A stretch of 58,335 nucleotides of DNA from TWA4 sp051879215 (GTDB taxonomy: Bacteria; Bacillota; Clostridia; Lachnospirales; Lachnospiraceae). The notes under the pieces were generated by a model that was not told where the DNA came from, did no database searches, and saw nothing but the letters and a program-made list of their open reading frames with translations. The translations under genes were made by a program, and so were the position numbers. The stretch covers positions 1-58,335 of the forward strand of contig JBJELP010000007.1 in the NCBI GenBank assembly GCA_051879215.1, in the 5' to 3' direction. Position 1 is the stretch's first letter. Every line of letters begins with the position of its first letter. Positions 24,876 to 33,532 of the stretch are shown in pieces.

Positions 24876-26063
24876 ATGAAGAACTTTATTTTTATTTCCC
24901 CCAACTTTCCCACAAATTACTGGCAGTTCTGTGACCGTCTGGCAAAGAATGGCGTCAATGTGCTGGGTATTGGCGACTGTCCCTATGATGATCTGGTTCC
25001 CGGACTGAAAAAATCCCTGACTGAATATTATAAAGTCGGAAGTCTGGAAAACTACGATGAAGTCTATCGTGCAGTCGCATATCTGACGTTCCGCCACGGA
25101 CGCATTGATGCGCTGGAAAGCAACAACGAGTACTGGCTGGAACAGGATGCAAGACTTCGTGATGATTTCAACATCCCCGGCTTCCGTACAGCAGATATGG
25201 AGCGCATCAAGTATAAATCCAAAATGAAAGCGTATTATAAGCAGGCAGGTATTCCCACTGCAAGATATCATATCGTTGACAACAAAGAAGGATGTCTGGC
25301 ATTTATTGCAGAAGTGGGTTATCCTGTGATTGCAAAACCGGATAATGGCGTGGGCGCCAGCCATACCTGCCGTATTTCCAATGAGGCAGAACTGGATGCA
25401 TTCTTTGGCGAAAAAATGCCTGTTACCTATATTATGGAAGAGGCGGTAAACGGACAGGTATGTTCCTATGATGCAATTATCAATTCCAACGGAGATCCGA
25501 TTTTTGAATCCGGTAATGTGACAGGCTCTTCCATTATGGATGTTGTAAATGAAAGTCAGGACAGTTTCTATCATATCGTTAAGAATCTGCCGGATGATGT
25601 CCGTGATGCAGGCCGCAGAACCGTTAAAAGCTTCGGGGCAAAGAGCCGTTTTGTTCATCTGGAATTCTTCCGTCTTCTGGAGGATCAGGCAAGTCTTGGA
25701 AAGAAGGGTGATATCGTCGCACTGGAAGTGAACATGCGTCCCAGCGGTGGCTATACTCCTGAAATGCTGAATTATGCCAATGGCACAGATGTTTACAAAA
25801 TCTGGGCAGATATGATCACATATGACAGCACCCAGTTCCCTCAGGCAGAGCATTACTACTGCGGTTTTGTGGGACGCCGTGATGGAGACAGCTATGCACT
25901 GGATGACAACAGTCTGATCGGCAAATATGCGCTGCAGGTCTGCCAGTGCGGACGGATTCCGGATGCATTGTCAGGTGCCATGGGCAATCGTATGTTCCTG
26001 GCTAAATTCCCGGAATATGATGAATTGATGGAATTCTTCCGTGATGCCATGCAGCATGTATAA
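24876..26063 (+). CDS. ATP-grasp carboxylate-amine ligase
   Basis: 395 aa. ATP-grasp elements are clear: KSKMKAYYKQAGIPTARYH entering the fold, GYPVIAKPDNGVGASH for ATP binding, YIMEEAVNGQVCSYDAII, and the Mg-binding EVNMRPSGGYTPEM. The N-terminal pre-ATP domain begins with a Rossmann-like FISPNFP. Such enzymes join a carboxylate to an amine through an acyl phosphate. Substrates cannot be read from sequence. AAAGGA ribosome site. The pairing with an esterase suggests a small pathway that builds and trims one metabolite. Confidence 0.82.
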   Translation: MKNFIFISPNFPTNYWQFCDRLAKNGVNVLGIGDCPYDDLVPGLKKSLTEYYKVGSLENYDEVYRAVAYLTFRHGRIDALESNNEYWLEQDARLRDDFNIPGFRTADMERIKYKSKMKAYYKQAGIPTARYHIVDNKEGCLAFIAEVGYPVIAKPDNGVGASHTCRISNEAELDAFFGEKMPVTYIMEEAVNGQVCSYDAIINSNGDPIFESGNVTGSSIMDVVNESQDSFYHIVKNLPDDVRDAGRRTVKSFGAKSRFVHLEFFRLLEDQASLGKKGDIVALEVNMRPSGGYTPEMLNYANGTDVYKIWADMITYDSTQFPQAEHYYCGFVGRRDGDSYALDDNSLIGKYALQVCQCGRIPDALSGAMGNRMFLAKFPEYDELMEFFRDAMQHV

Positions 26064-26080
26064 TCGCAGCAATTTTTTAT

Positions 26081-26098
26081 CACCCGGAACCCCGGGTG
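26081..26098. repeat. GC-rich hairpin after the ATP-grasp gene
   Basis: CACCCGG and CCGGGTG pair around a tetraloop. It lacks a T-run, so it is only a weak terminator candidate. Confidence 0.4.
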
Positions 26099-26102
26099 GG
26101 GG

Positions 26103-26131
26103 TTGTAACCGGAAATAAGCAGGAGTATAAT
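26103..26131 (+). promoter_or_regulatory. Promoter of the nickel-handling unit
   Basis: TTGTAA, 17-bp spacer, TATAAT, about 95 nt ahead of the first start codon. Confidence 0.65.
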
Positions 26132-26231
26132 AGTGAATTACCGGGGCATATCCGGTTTGGCGGCAGGCAATTATGAGAAGGTATCTGCTGGCTGATCAGG
26201 AGTCCGGATTCCGGTGGAAAGGAATGAACAT

Positions 26232-26462
26232 ATGCAGGAATATGAAGTGGTCTGGGAAATTTTCAATGAGTGTGCGAACAATCAGATGCGAGATGTATTT
26301 TTTAAAGAAATAACCACAGATGATCCGGAGGCGGAAGTGCGCAAGCTGCTGAAAGACAGCGCAGATGCCGTGATCACCAGAGAAGATATGTCAGATGGCT
26401 CCATTGTATTTCATGTGGATGCTTCAGGTCTTCTCCAGCGTTATTCATTTACTCCGGTATAA
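26232..26462 (+). CDS. Small conserved-looking protein of the nickel unit
   Basis: 76 aa, no family recognised. Acidic, mixed alpha/beta composition, no membrane segment and no metal-binding motif apart from one Cys and one His. An in-frame GTG at 26214 would add six residues; the ATG after AAAGGA is preferred. It leads a row with a His-rich protein and a CooT-type protein, so a role in nickel trafficking or in a nickel enzyme is inferred only from position. Confidence 0.65.
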   Translation: MQEYEVVWEIFNECANNQMRDVFFKEITTDDPEAEVRKLLKDSADAVITREDMSDGSIVFHVDASGLLQRYSFTPV

Positions 26463-26498
26463 ATCATTGAAATCAATATTTCGAAAGGGGATTCAGAT

Positions 26499-26813
26499 AT
26501 GATGCACGAAGGACATCACCATCATGACCATGACTGTTGTCATGAACATACACACGGAGGCCATACGCATACACATGAGCATTCTCATGAAGCGTCTGCC
26601 GGCGCAAGTGAACCTGTAAAGAGAGCAGTTACCATGCTGAACTATATGTACAGCCATAATTCCGATCATACAGAAGAACTTGCCGATATGGGTAAGAAAC
26701 TGCGTGAACTGGGTGAAAATGCAGCTGCAGACGAAATTGATGCAGCAGTAGCAGCCATGCGTGAAGGCAATGCAAAACTGCATGATGCTCTGCACAAAAT
26801 CAGTGCGGAATAG
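26499..26813 (+). CDS. Histidine-rich metal-binding protein
   Basis: 104 aa. The first 30 residues hold 14 His and two adjacent Cys (HHHHDHDCCHEHTH and HTHTHEHSH). After a short Ala/Ser linker comes a helical domain of about 65 residues (AVTMLNYMYSHNSDHTEELA). His-rich tails of this kind bind Ni, Zn or Co and act as store or chaperone. Between the small protein and a CooT-type gene, nickel is the best guess. GAAAGGGG precedes the ATG by 8 bases. Confidence 0.82.
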   Translation: MMHEGHHHHDHDCCHEHTHGGHTHTHEHSHEASAGASEPVKRAVTMLNYMYSHNSDHTEELADMGKKLRELGENAAADEIDAAVAAMREGNAKLHDALHKISAE

Positions 26814-26867
26814 GGAGTCATCACAGTTCATACAGACAGAAAAAAGCGCGAAGGAGGAGGTTTTATC

Positions 26868-27062
26868 ATGTGTCTTGCCAGAGTATATGGACGCAAAACA
26901 AACGAGGACGAAGTTTTAGTAGCTGACAGTATTGCAAATATTATTCCGGAAGGAAAGAAAATCCGTTTGCTTGATATTTTCGGTGATGAAACAGTTGTTG
27001 AAGGAACATTAATCAGCATGGATCTGGAAAGAAGTACCGTTCGGATCGCGCTGGAAAACTGA
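26868..27062 (+). CDS. CooT-family nickel-binding protein
   Basis: 64 aa. It begins MCLARVYGRK; Cys2 right after the start Met is the conserved nickel ligand of CooT proteins. The rest is a short beta-rich domain (IRLLDIFGDETVVEGTLISM) that would dimerise. CooT was described in nickel insertion for carbon monoxide dehydrogenase; no CODH gene is in this window. AAGGAGGAGG is an excellent ribosome site. Confidence 0.85.
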   Translation: MCLARVYGRKTNEDEVLVADSIANIIPEGKKIRLLDIFGDETVVEGTLISMDLERSTVRIALEN

Positions 27063-27123
27063 TCAGATACAGTTGGAAAAGACATATTGCTCTGTTTTTT
27101 CCTGTATTGATGCATAACAGAAA

Positions 27124-27172
27124 GAAAACGGGGCTGCTGCACGAATTCAATTTCGCGGGCAGCCCCGTTTCT
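27124..27172 (-). terminator. Terminator of the amidohydrolase gene, within a dispersed repeat
   Basis: AAACGGGGCTGC and GCAGCCCCGTTT form a long stem, with TTTTCTTTC following on the minus strand and only a weak T-stretch on plus. Confidence 0.7.
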
Positions 27173-27235
27173 GTACTTCAGGCAGGGCAGTATATTCACC
27201 ACGGGTACCGAATCGAATGCACCCTTTTGGTTGGT
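27129..27235. repeat. Dispersed palindromic repeat, copy 1 (right arm degraded)
   Basis: It shares a terminator-like GGGGCTG hairpin, then CAGTATATTCACCAC, then AATGCACCCTTTTGG with the element at 44530-44670, in the same order. The right arm that would close the second palindrome is missing where the amidohydrolase gene ends. Confidence 0.6.
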
Positions 27236-28117
27236 TTATTTTCTCCGGAAACGATCCATGATGATCTGCAGAGATTCATCCAGTGTATGGTGAAGTTTTT
27301 TTACCAGTTCAGGATCATTTCCGCATGCCTCTTCCAGATACCGGATTTCATCCATGAGCCCCTGTGCGTGGGGAACCAGATAGGCACCTGCATCACTGCC
27401 GGTGGCAACATGTACTCCCTGTTCCACGGCAAGGCGGATGTTGTTCATGTGAGATGCGGTGATCTTTTGAACAGCCTCTTCATTGAATCTGCCGCAGCCG
27501 CGGAGACTGGAACAGGTGGCAAGAGTCGGAACCCAGACGGCACCGGTCTCTTTCATAATCCGGAGACATTCTCCATCCATATAGTAGCCATGTTCAATAC
27601 TGTCACATCCCGCTTCCAGTGCATAGCGGATCTGGGTGGGTGTATTGACATGAACCATAACGGAAAATCCTTCTTCATGGGCAATATGTACCATTTCGTG
27701 AATCAGAGCCTCGTCTTTAAGCAGAGTGGATACATTGCCGAATTCGTCAAAATCCAGAATTCCCGAGGCCATGATTTTAATAAAATCCCCATGCAGTTCC
27801 CCTACTTTTTTTACGAGAGCAGTATATTCTTCAATGGTATCAAATCCGAACCCCACAATACCGCCGTAGTATCCGTTTTTATGGATCGCAAAGATGGGAG
27901 AACGGTAATCAATTCCATACTCCGGTGCAAAATCTCTGGCCCGCTGTGAGACACCCAGATTATCTCCTCCGTCCCGGATGAAGGTGATGCCGGCTTCCTG
28001 ATACCGTCTGAAGTATTCGTGGATCACAGGATCCTGTATCTGGTTTTTGTGAAGCTCCACGGCTTCATTATAATTCCTTCCATTCATAAGCATATGCGCA
28101 TGGCATTCTCCGTACAT
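27236..28117 (-). CDS. Short amidohydrolase-superfamily protein
   Basis: 293 aa. Metal ligands of the superfamily are present in order: HAHM near the N-terminus, FIKIMASG with the bridging Lys, VMVHVN, SIEHGYYM, and GSDAG with the catalytic Asp. It is of the imidazolonepropionase/prolidase-like kind but lacks the usual N-terminal beta-sandwich, starting directly at the first barrel strand. Substrate unknown. The ATG follows AAGGAG directly; an in-frame TTG upstream is less likely. It is convergent with the nickel unit, so nickel as its metal is possible but unproven. Confidence 0.8.
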   Translation of the reverse strand: MYGECHAHMLMNGRNYNEAVELHKNQIQDPVIHEYFRRYQEAGITFIRDGGDNLGVSQRARDFAPEYGIDYRSPIFAIHKNGYYGGIVGFGFDTIEEYTALVKKVGELHGDFIKIMASGILDFDEFGNVSTLLKDEALIHEMVHIAHEEGFSVMVHVNTPTQIRYALEAGCDSIEHGYYMDGECLRIMKETGAVWVPTLATCSSLRGCGRFNEEAVQKITASHMNNIRLAVEQGVHVATGSDAGAYLVPHAQGLMDEIRYLEEACGNDPELVKKLHHTLDESLQIIMDRFRRK

Positions 28118-28223
28118 ATTATACTCCTTCAAAATTTTCTGATTTTTCTATGAAAAATTGTTTTTCCTTTCAAACATCCCCTTTAGTTTACCGCGGAAAT
28201 CATCAAAAAACAATAGTATTGTC

Positions 28224-28252
28224 TTGTTGCAGATTCTGATTCATGTTATACT
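28224..28252 (+). promoter_or_regulatory. Putative promoter of the DUF362 gene
   Basis: TTGTTG, 17-bp spacer, TATACT. Confidence 0.6.
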
Positions 28253-28293
28253 CTTAGCCGAACTGGATATTAGATTCGAAAAGAGGTATTGGT

Positions 28294-29376
28294 ATGGAAA
28301 AACAGGATATTGTTGTAACATATGGACAGAATATCAGAAAAATGGTAACTGATATTCTGGAAGCAATTGATCTTGCATCCATGATTGGTGATAAAAAGAA
28401 ACGAATCGGTCTGAAGCCCAACCTTGTTGTCGCTTCCCCTGCAGACGGAGGCGGAACCACCCATCCGGAAATGCTGGAAGCTACTATTATGTATCTGCAG
28501 GCAAAAGGATTTGAAAATATTGTGATCATTGAGGGTTCGTGGGTTGGTGACCGGACGGATGCTGCGTACCGGATCTGCGGTTTCTATGCAATGGCAAAGA
28601 AATACGGGGTGGATATCGTGGATACCCAGAAAGATACCTATCGGGCCTATGACTGCAGCGGAATGAAGCTGAATATCTGCGACAGTGCCATGGCTCTGGA
28701 TTTTCTGATCAATTATCCGGTTCTGAAAGGACACTGCCAGACTGTGATGACCTGTGCTCTTAAAAATATGAAAGGTCTGATTCCCAACAAAGAAAAGAGA
28801 CATTTTCATACAATGGGGCTGGATCGTCCCATTGCCCATCTGAATACCCGTATCAAAGGGGATCTGATTCTGGTTGACGGAATCTGCGGCGATCTTGATT
28901 TTGAAGAAGGCGGAAATCCGGTTCCCATGAACCGTATCTATGCAGCCATCGATCCTGTGCTTTGTGATACTTATGCATGTGAACTGATGGGAATTGATCC
29001 TTCGGAAGTCAGATATATCGGTCTTGCTGAAAAACTTGGCGTCGGCAGCAGCAAAGGTGCCAGAATTACAGAGCTGAACAAAGGAGAAAGCACCGGAAAT
29101 CCCGGCAAAACCTCCAGAAAGGTTGCAAGACTGGCACAGAAAGCGGATGCAAAAGATGCATGTTCTGCCTGCTACGGCAGCCTGATTCATGCACTGGCCC
29201 GTATGGATGAGTACGGACAGCTGGAGCGGATTCCCGGAAAGATCAGCATCGGTCAGGGATTTAAGGGAGAGACCGGTTCCTGCGGTATCGGAAACTGTAC
29301 CTGCAAATTTGATCAATATGTAAAGGGATGTCCCCCGAAAGCATCCGATATTCTGGAATTTTTGAAAAATCTGTAG
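28294..29376 (+). CDS. DUF362 protein with cysteine-rich C terminus
   Basis: 360 aa. The DUF362 body shows GLKPNLVVASPADGGGTTHPEM-type sequence at its start, VIIEGSWVGDRTD, LKGHCQTVMTCALKNMKG and GDLILVDGI, as in related Fe-S flavin-linked or tRNA-linked proteins of the group. The last 80 residues carry CSACYG and then CGIGNCTC and GCPP, enough Cys for an iron-sulfur cluster though not in ferredoxin CxxCxxC spacing. Function not established. It stands alone between divergent and downstream units. Confidence 0.75.
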   Translation: MEKQDIVVTYGQNIRKMVTDILEAIDLASMIGDKKKRIGLKPNLVVASPADGGGTTHPEMLEATIMYLQAKGFENIVIIEGSWVGDRTDAAYRICGFYAMAKKYGVDIVDTQKDTYRAYDCSGMKLNICDSAMALDFLINYPVLKGHCQTVMTCALKNMKGLIPNKEKRHFHTMGLDRPIAHLNTRIKGDLILVDGICGDLDFEEGGNPVPMNRIYAAIDPVLCDTYACELMGIDPSEVRYIGLAEKLGVGSSKGARITELNKGESTGNPGKTSRKVARLAQKADAKDACSACYGSLIHALARMDEYGQLERIPGKISIGQGFKGETGSCGIGNCTCKFDQYVKGCPPKASDILEFLKNL

Positions 29377-29418
29377 TTTTCCCGCCTGCAATGCCTGTTT
29401 TTTTAGTGAAAAACAGGA

Positions 29419-29447
29419 TTGTATTTAAAAGGGGGCAATGATATACT
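29419..29447 (+). promoter_or_regulatory. purL promoter
   Basis: TTGTAT, 17 bp, TATACT. The 100-nt leader can pair TATAGT near its start with ACTATA about 50 nt later, around an AGCTG/CAGCT stem. Confidence 0.62.
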
Positions 29448-29553
29448 TAAAAATTATAGTGGCAGGGCAGCTGTATCAGCTGATCGGATCACTTGTAAAA
29501 AGCTACTATACTACAACATTTTTTGATAAATAGTATACGTACAGGAGGAGACC

Positions 29554-32500
29554 ATGAGCGTTAAGAGAATTTACGTTGAAAAAAAGCCACCTTTTGCAGT
29601 TGCAGCAAAAGAATTGAGACACGAGATCAAAGGCTATCTCGGTATCAAAACCATCACCGGTGTACGCCAGCTGATTCGTTATGATGTTGAAAACATTTCT
29701 GAAGATATTTATCGGAAAGCAGTCAATACCATTTTTTCAGAACCGCCGGTTGATGATGTGTATGAAGGAACATTTCCCAGTGCAGAAGGAGATCTGATCT
29801 TTTCTGTGGAATTCCTTCCGGGACAGTTTGATCAGAGAGCTGATTCTGCAGAACAGTGTGTGAAGCTTCTGAAAGAAGACGAAACGCCTGTGATTCGTTC
29901 TGCCGTAACCTATGTGATAAGCGGAACTCTTACGGATGCGGAAGCTGCCGCAATCAAAGCACACTGCATCAATCCCGTGGATTCCAGAGAAGCCGCCATG
30001 GAAATTCCCGAAACACTGGTTGTATCCTATGAAGAACCTGCAGATGTCATGATTTTTGACGGTTTCTGTGCAATGCCGGAAGAGGAGCTGAAAAAACTGT
30101 ATGATTCTCTTGGTCTTGCCATGACATTTAAGGATTTTAAACACATTCAGAATTACTATGTAACGGAAGAACACAGAGATCCTTCCATGACAGAAATCCG
30201 TGTTCTGGATACCTACTGGTCCGATCACTGCCGTCATACCACATTCCAGACTGAACTGAAAAATGTGAAGTTTATGGAAGGGGATTACAAAGAAGCGGTT
30301 GAAGGTGTATACAATCGTTATCTGGCTGACCGTGAAGTGCTTTACAAAGGCCGTGATGATAAATTTGTCTGCCTGATGGATCTGGCTCTGATGGGTATGA
30401 AGAAATTAAAGAGCGAAGGCAAACTGGAAGATCAGGAAGAATCAGATGAAATCAATGCATGTTCCATTGTTGTTCCGGTTGAAATTGATGGCGTAACCGA
30501 GGAGTGGCTGGTTAACTTTAAGAATGAAACCCATAACCATCCCACTGAAATTGAACCCTTTGGTGGTGCGGCTACCTGTCTGGGCGGTGCTATCCGTGAT
30601 CCGCTGTCAGGTCGTACTTATGTCTATCAGGCAATGCGTATTACCGGTGCGGCAGATCCCACAGTTCCTGTTTCAGAAACGCTCCATGGCAAGCTTCCCC
30701 AGAAGAAGATCGTTCGTTCCGCTGCACAGGGCTACAGCTCATACGGCAACCAGATCGGTCTTGCAACCGGTTATGTGAAGGAAATTTACCATCCCGGTTA
30801 TGTGGCAAAACGTATGGAAATCGGTGCGGTTATGGGTGCAGCTCCCAGACGTGCGGTACAGCGTCTGACTTCCGATCCCGGTGATATTATCATCCTTTTA
30901 GGCGGACGTACCGGACGTGACGGCTGCGGCGGTGCAACCGGTTCTTCCAAGGTACATACAGAAGCATCCATCGAAACCTGCGGTGCTGAAGTACAGAAGG
31001 GTAATCCGCCCACAGAACGTAAGATTCAGCGTCTGTTCCGTCGGGAAGAAGTAAGTTATATTATTAAGAAGTGCAACGACTTTGGTGCAGGCGGTGTATC
31101 GGTAGCAATCGGTGAACTGGCAGATGGTCTGGTTATCAACCTGGATAAGGTTCCCAAGAAATATGCCGGCCTGGATGGCACGGAAATCGCCATTTCCGAA
31201 TCCCAGGAACGTATGGCAGTTGTTGTGGATCCTTCTGATGTGGCACAGTTCCTGGCATATGCAGAAGAAGAAAATCTGGAAGCAGTGGAAGTTGCTGTTG
31301 TTACAGAGGAACCTCGTCTGGTTATGAACTGGAGAGGCAAAACCATTGTAAATATCAGCCGTGCTTTCCTGGATACCAATGGTGCCCATCAGGAAACTGA
31401 CGTTACCGTTGAAATTCCTTCCAGAAAGGACAGCCTGTTCAAGGCAGAACCCGTTGCAGATGTAAAAGAAGCATGGATTAATACCTTAAAGGATCTGAAC
31501 GTATGCTCACAGAAGGGTCTGGTGGAGCGTTTTGACGGTTCCATCGGTGCAGGTTCTGTATTCATGCCTTACGGCGGTAAATATCAGCTGACCGAAACCC
31601 AGGCCATGGTGGCAAAACTGCCTGTTCAGAAGGGTACAACCGACACCGTCACCATGATGGCATACGGTTTTGATCCCTATCTGTCTTCCTGGAGTCCTTT
31701 CCACGGTGCTGCATATGCAGTGGTAACATCCGTAGCCAAGATTGTTGCAAACGGCGGTGATTATTCTAAAATCCGTTTTACTTTCCAGGAATACTTCAAG
31801 AGAATGACCGAAGACAGCAAACGCTGGGGTGTTCCTTTCTCTGCTCTGTTGGGTTCCTATGATGCACAGCTTGGTTTCGGTCTGCCTTCCATCGGCGGCA
31901 AGGACAGTATGTCAGGTACTTTCAATGAACTGGATGTACCTCCCACGCTGGTATCCTTTGCAGTGGATGTGGCAAGTGACAAGACCATTATCACTCCTGA
32001 ATTAAAGAAGGCAGGAAACTGTCTGATGCTGTTCCGCATTCAGAAGGATGATAATGATATGCCCGATTACGAGCAGATCAAAGAGCAGTATGCATTTATC
32101 CACGAAGCAATTAAGAATGGCAGCATTGTATCCGCTTACGTGGTGGAACGCAAGGGTATTGCAGAAGCAGTATCCAAGATGGCCTTTGGCAACGGTCTGG
32201 GCGTTCAGCTGGATACTACACTGGATGCTTCCGAACTGTTTGCACCCGGCTGGGGCAACATCGTATGTGAAGTGCCTGTGAAGGATGTTGAGAAACTGGC
32301 CGCCAGAGCTTCCATGATCGGTAATGTCATTGCTGAGCCTGTATTCAGCTACGGTTCTGCTGTTATTACCATGGATGATGCAGTAAAAGCATGGTCAGAA
32401 ACACTGGAAAGAGTATTCCCTACGGATTCCGGTGCAGAACTGGAACCTGCAAAGATTGAATTATACGATGCAAAGAACATTGTAATCTGCAGAAATAAGG

Positions 32501-33303
32501 TTGCAAAACCGAAGGTATTTATCCCGGTATTCCCCGGAACAAACTGTGAATACGACAGTACCAGGGCCTTTGAAAACGCAGGGGCGGAAGTAGTAACCAG
32601 GGTATTCCGGAACATGACAGCATCCAATATCCGTGAATCTGTTGATGAATTTGTGAAATGCATCGATGATGCACAGATTATCATGTTCCCCGGTGGATTC
32701 TCAGCCGGTGATGAACCGGAAGGATCTGCAAAGTTCTTTGCAACTGCTTTCAGAAATGAAAAGGTGAAAGAAGCTGTCGAAAGACTGCTGAAGGATCGTG
32801 ATGGTCTGATGCTTGGTATCTGCAACGGTTTCCAGGCACTGATCAAGCTGGGACTGGTTCCTTACGGTACCATTGCTCCTCAGCAGGCGGATTCACCGAC
32901 ACTGACCTACAACACCATCGGCCGTCATGTTTCCAAGATGGTTTATACCAAGGTTGTGACCAACAAATCTCCCTGGCTGGCACAGGCTGAACTGGGCGGC
33001 GTATACTGCAGTGCAGCATCCCATGGAGAAGGTCGTTTCGTAGCCAATAAAGAATGGATTGATAAGCTGATGGCCAACGGCCAGATTGCAACACAGTACG
33101 TGGATGCGGATGGCAACCTGGCAGCCAGCGAGTACTGGAATCCCAACGGTTCTTACTGTGCAATTGAAGGTATCACCAGCCCTGATGGACGTATCCTTGG
33201 CAAGATGGCTCATGTAGAGCGTAAGGGCAAATCCGTAGCCATCAATATCTACGGAGAACAGGATATGAAAATCTTTGAATCCGGTGTTGCATACTTTAAA
33301 TAA
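29554..33303 (+). CDS. purL: Phosphoribosylformylglycinamidine synthase (single-chain PurL)
   Basis: 1249 aa. Catalyses the fourth step of purine synthesis, FGAR to FGAM, with glutamine as nitrogen donor. The synthase part has HNHPTEIEPFGGAATCLGG and the duplicated AIRS-like half with GKDSMSG. The C-terminal glutaminase domain (from about residue 985; VFPGTNCEYDSTRAFE) carries the nucleophile Cys in LGICNGFQ (near 1090) and HGEGRF. The single chain with this layout corresponds to the clade II form seen in Clostridia (TIGR01857 by memory). AGGAGG ribosome site. No other pur gene is adjacent. Confidence 0.96.
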   Translation: MSVKRIYVEKKPPFAVAAKELRHEIKGYLGIKTITGVRQLIRYDVENISEDIYRKAVNTIFSEPPVDDVYEGTFPSAEGDLIFSVEFLPGQFDQRADSAEQCVKLLKEDETPVIRSAVTYVISGTLTDAEAAAIKAHCINPVDSREAAMEIPETLVVSYEEPADVMIFDGFCAMPEEELKKLYDSLGLAMTFKDFKHIQNYYVTEEHRDPSMTEIRVLDTYWSDHCRHTTFQTELKNVKFMEGDYKEAVEGVYNRYLADREVLYKGRDDKFVCLMDLALMGMKKLKSEGKLEDQEESDEINACSIVVPVEIDGVTEEWLVNFKNETHNHPTEIEPFGGAATCLGGAIRDPLSGRTYVYQAMRITGAADPTVPVSETLHGKLPQKKIVRSAAQGYSSYGNQIGLATGYVKEIYHPGYVAKRMEIGAVMGAAPRRAVQRLTSDPGDIIILLGGRTGRDGCGGATGSSKVHTEASIETCGAEVQKGNPPTERKIQRLFRREEVSYIIKKCNDFGAGGVSVAIGELADGLVINLDKVPKKYAGLDGTEIAISESQERMAVVVDPSDVAQFLAYAEEENLEAVEVAVVTEEPRLVMNWRGKTIVNISRAFLDTNGAHQETDVTVEIPSRKDSLFKAEPVADVKEAWINTLKDLNVCSQKGLVERFDGSIGAGSVFMPYGGKYQLTETQAMVAKLPVQKGTTDTVTMMAYGFDPYLSSWSPFHGAAYAVVTSVAKIVANGGDYSKIRFTFQEYFKRMTEDSKRWGVPFSALLGSYDAQLGFGLPSIGGKDSMSGTFNELDVPPTLVSFAVDVASDKTIITPELKKAGNCLMLFRIQKDDNDMPDYEQIKEQYAFIHEAIKNGSIVSAYVVERKGIAEAVSKMAFGNGLGVQLDTTLDASELFAPGWGNIVCEVPVKDVEKLAARASMIGNVIAEPVFSYGSAVITMDDAVKAWSETLERVFPTDSGAELEPAKIELYDAKNIVICRNKVAKPKVFIPVFPGTNCEYDSTRAFENAGAEVVTRVFRNMTASNIRESVDEFVKCIDDAQIIMFPGGFSAGDEPEGSAKFFATAFRNEKVKEAVERLLKDRDGLMLGICNGFQALIKLGLVPYGTIAPQQADSPTLTYNTIGRHVSKMVYTKVVTNKSPWLAQAELGGVYCSAASHGEGRFVANKEWIDKLMANGQIATQYVDADGNLAASEYWNPNGSYCAIEGITSPDGRILGKMAHVERKGKSVAINIYGEQDMKIFESGVAYFK

Positions 33304-33426
33304 TATGATACCAGGGCGAAAAGGTCATGCTGTTCATGCTTGCATACTCTGAAGGGCACGCGTGAAAAAGCATGGCTTTGGGCTCTGCAATCTTATAGGT
33401 TAATGCATAGCAGAAGATAATAAAAA

Positions 33427-33475
33427 GAAAGGCTGTATGCAGATTGTTCTGTTTGCAGCCTTTTCTTCCATATAT
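33427..33475 (+). terminator. purL terminator
   Basis: AAAGGCTG and CAGCCTTT pair, with an inner TGCAGA/TCTGTTTGCA stretch, followed by TTCTTCC. Confidence 0.6.
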
Positions 33476-33532
33476 TCAGACTATATAAATAGTTTTAAAA
33501 AACGATTTATAATCAATTGAGAGAGGGTTTAC

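Noticed and set aside
24801..25853. 350-codon open frame on the minus strand
   Set aside because: Lies wholly antisense to the ATP-grasp gene, has Cys/Phe/His-rich composition typical of reverse-frame reading, and no ribosome site.
26081..26098. Terminator of the ATP-grasp gene
   Set aside because: The GC-rich hairpin has no T-run on the plus strand, so it was kept only as a weak hairpin.
26132..26231. NiCo riboswitch ahead of the nickel unit
   Set aside because: The leader is under 100 nt and the conserved four-way junction core could not be seen; only a short ACCGG/CCGGT stem is present.
28270..29391. 373-codon open frame on the minus strand
   Set aside because: Antisense to the DUF362 gene; composition and lack of a ribosome site mark it as a shadow.
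29448..29553. Purine riboswitch in the purL leader
   Set aside because: The conserved purine-aptamer junction sequences were not found; only a simple TATAGT/ACTATA stem is seen.
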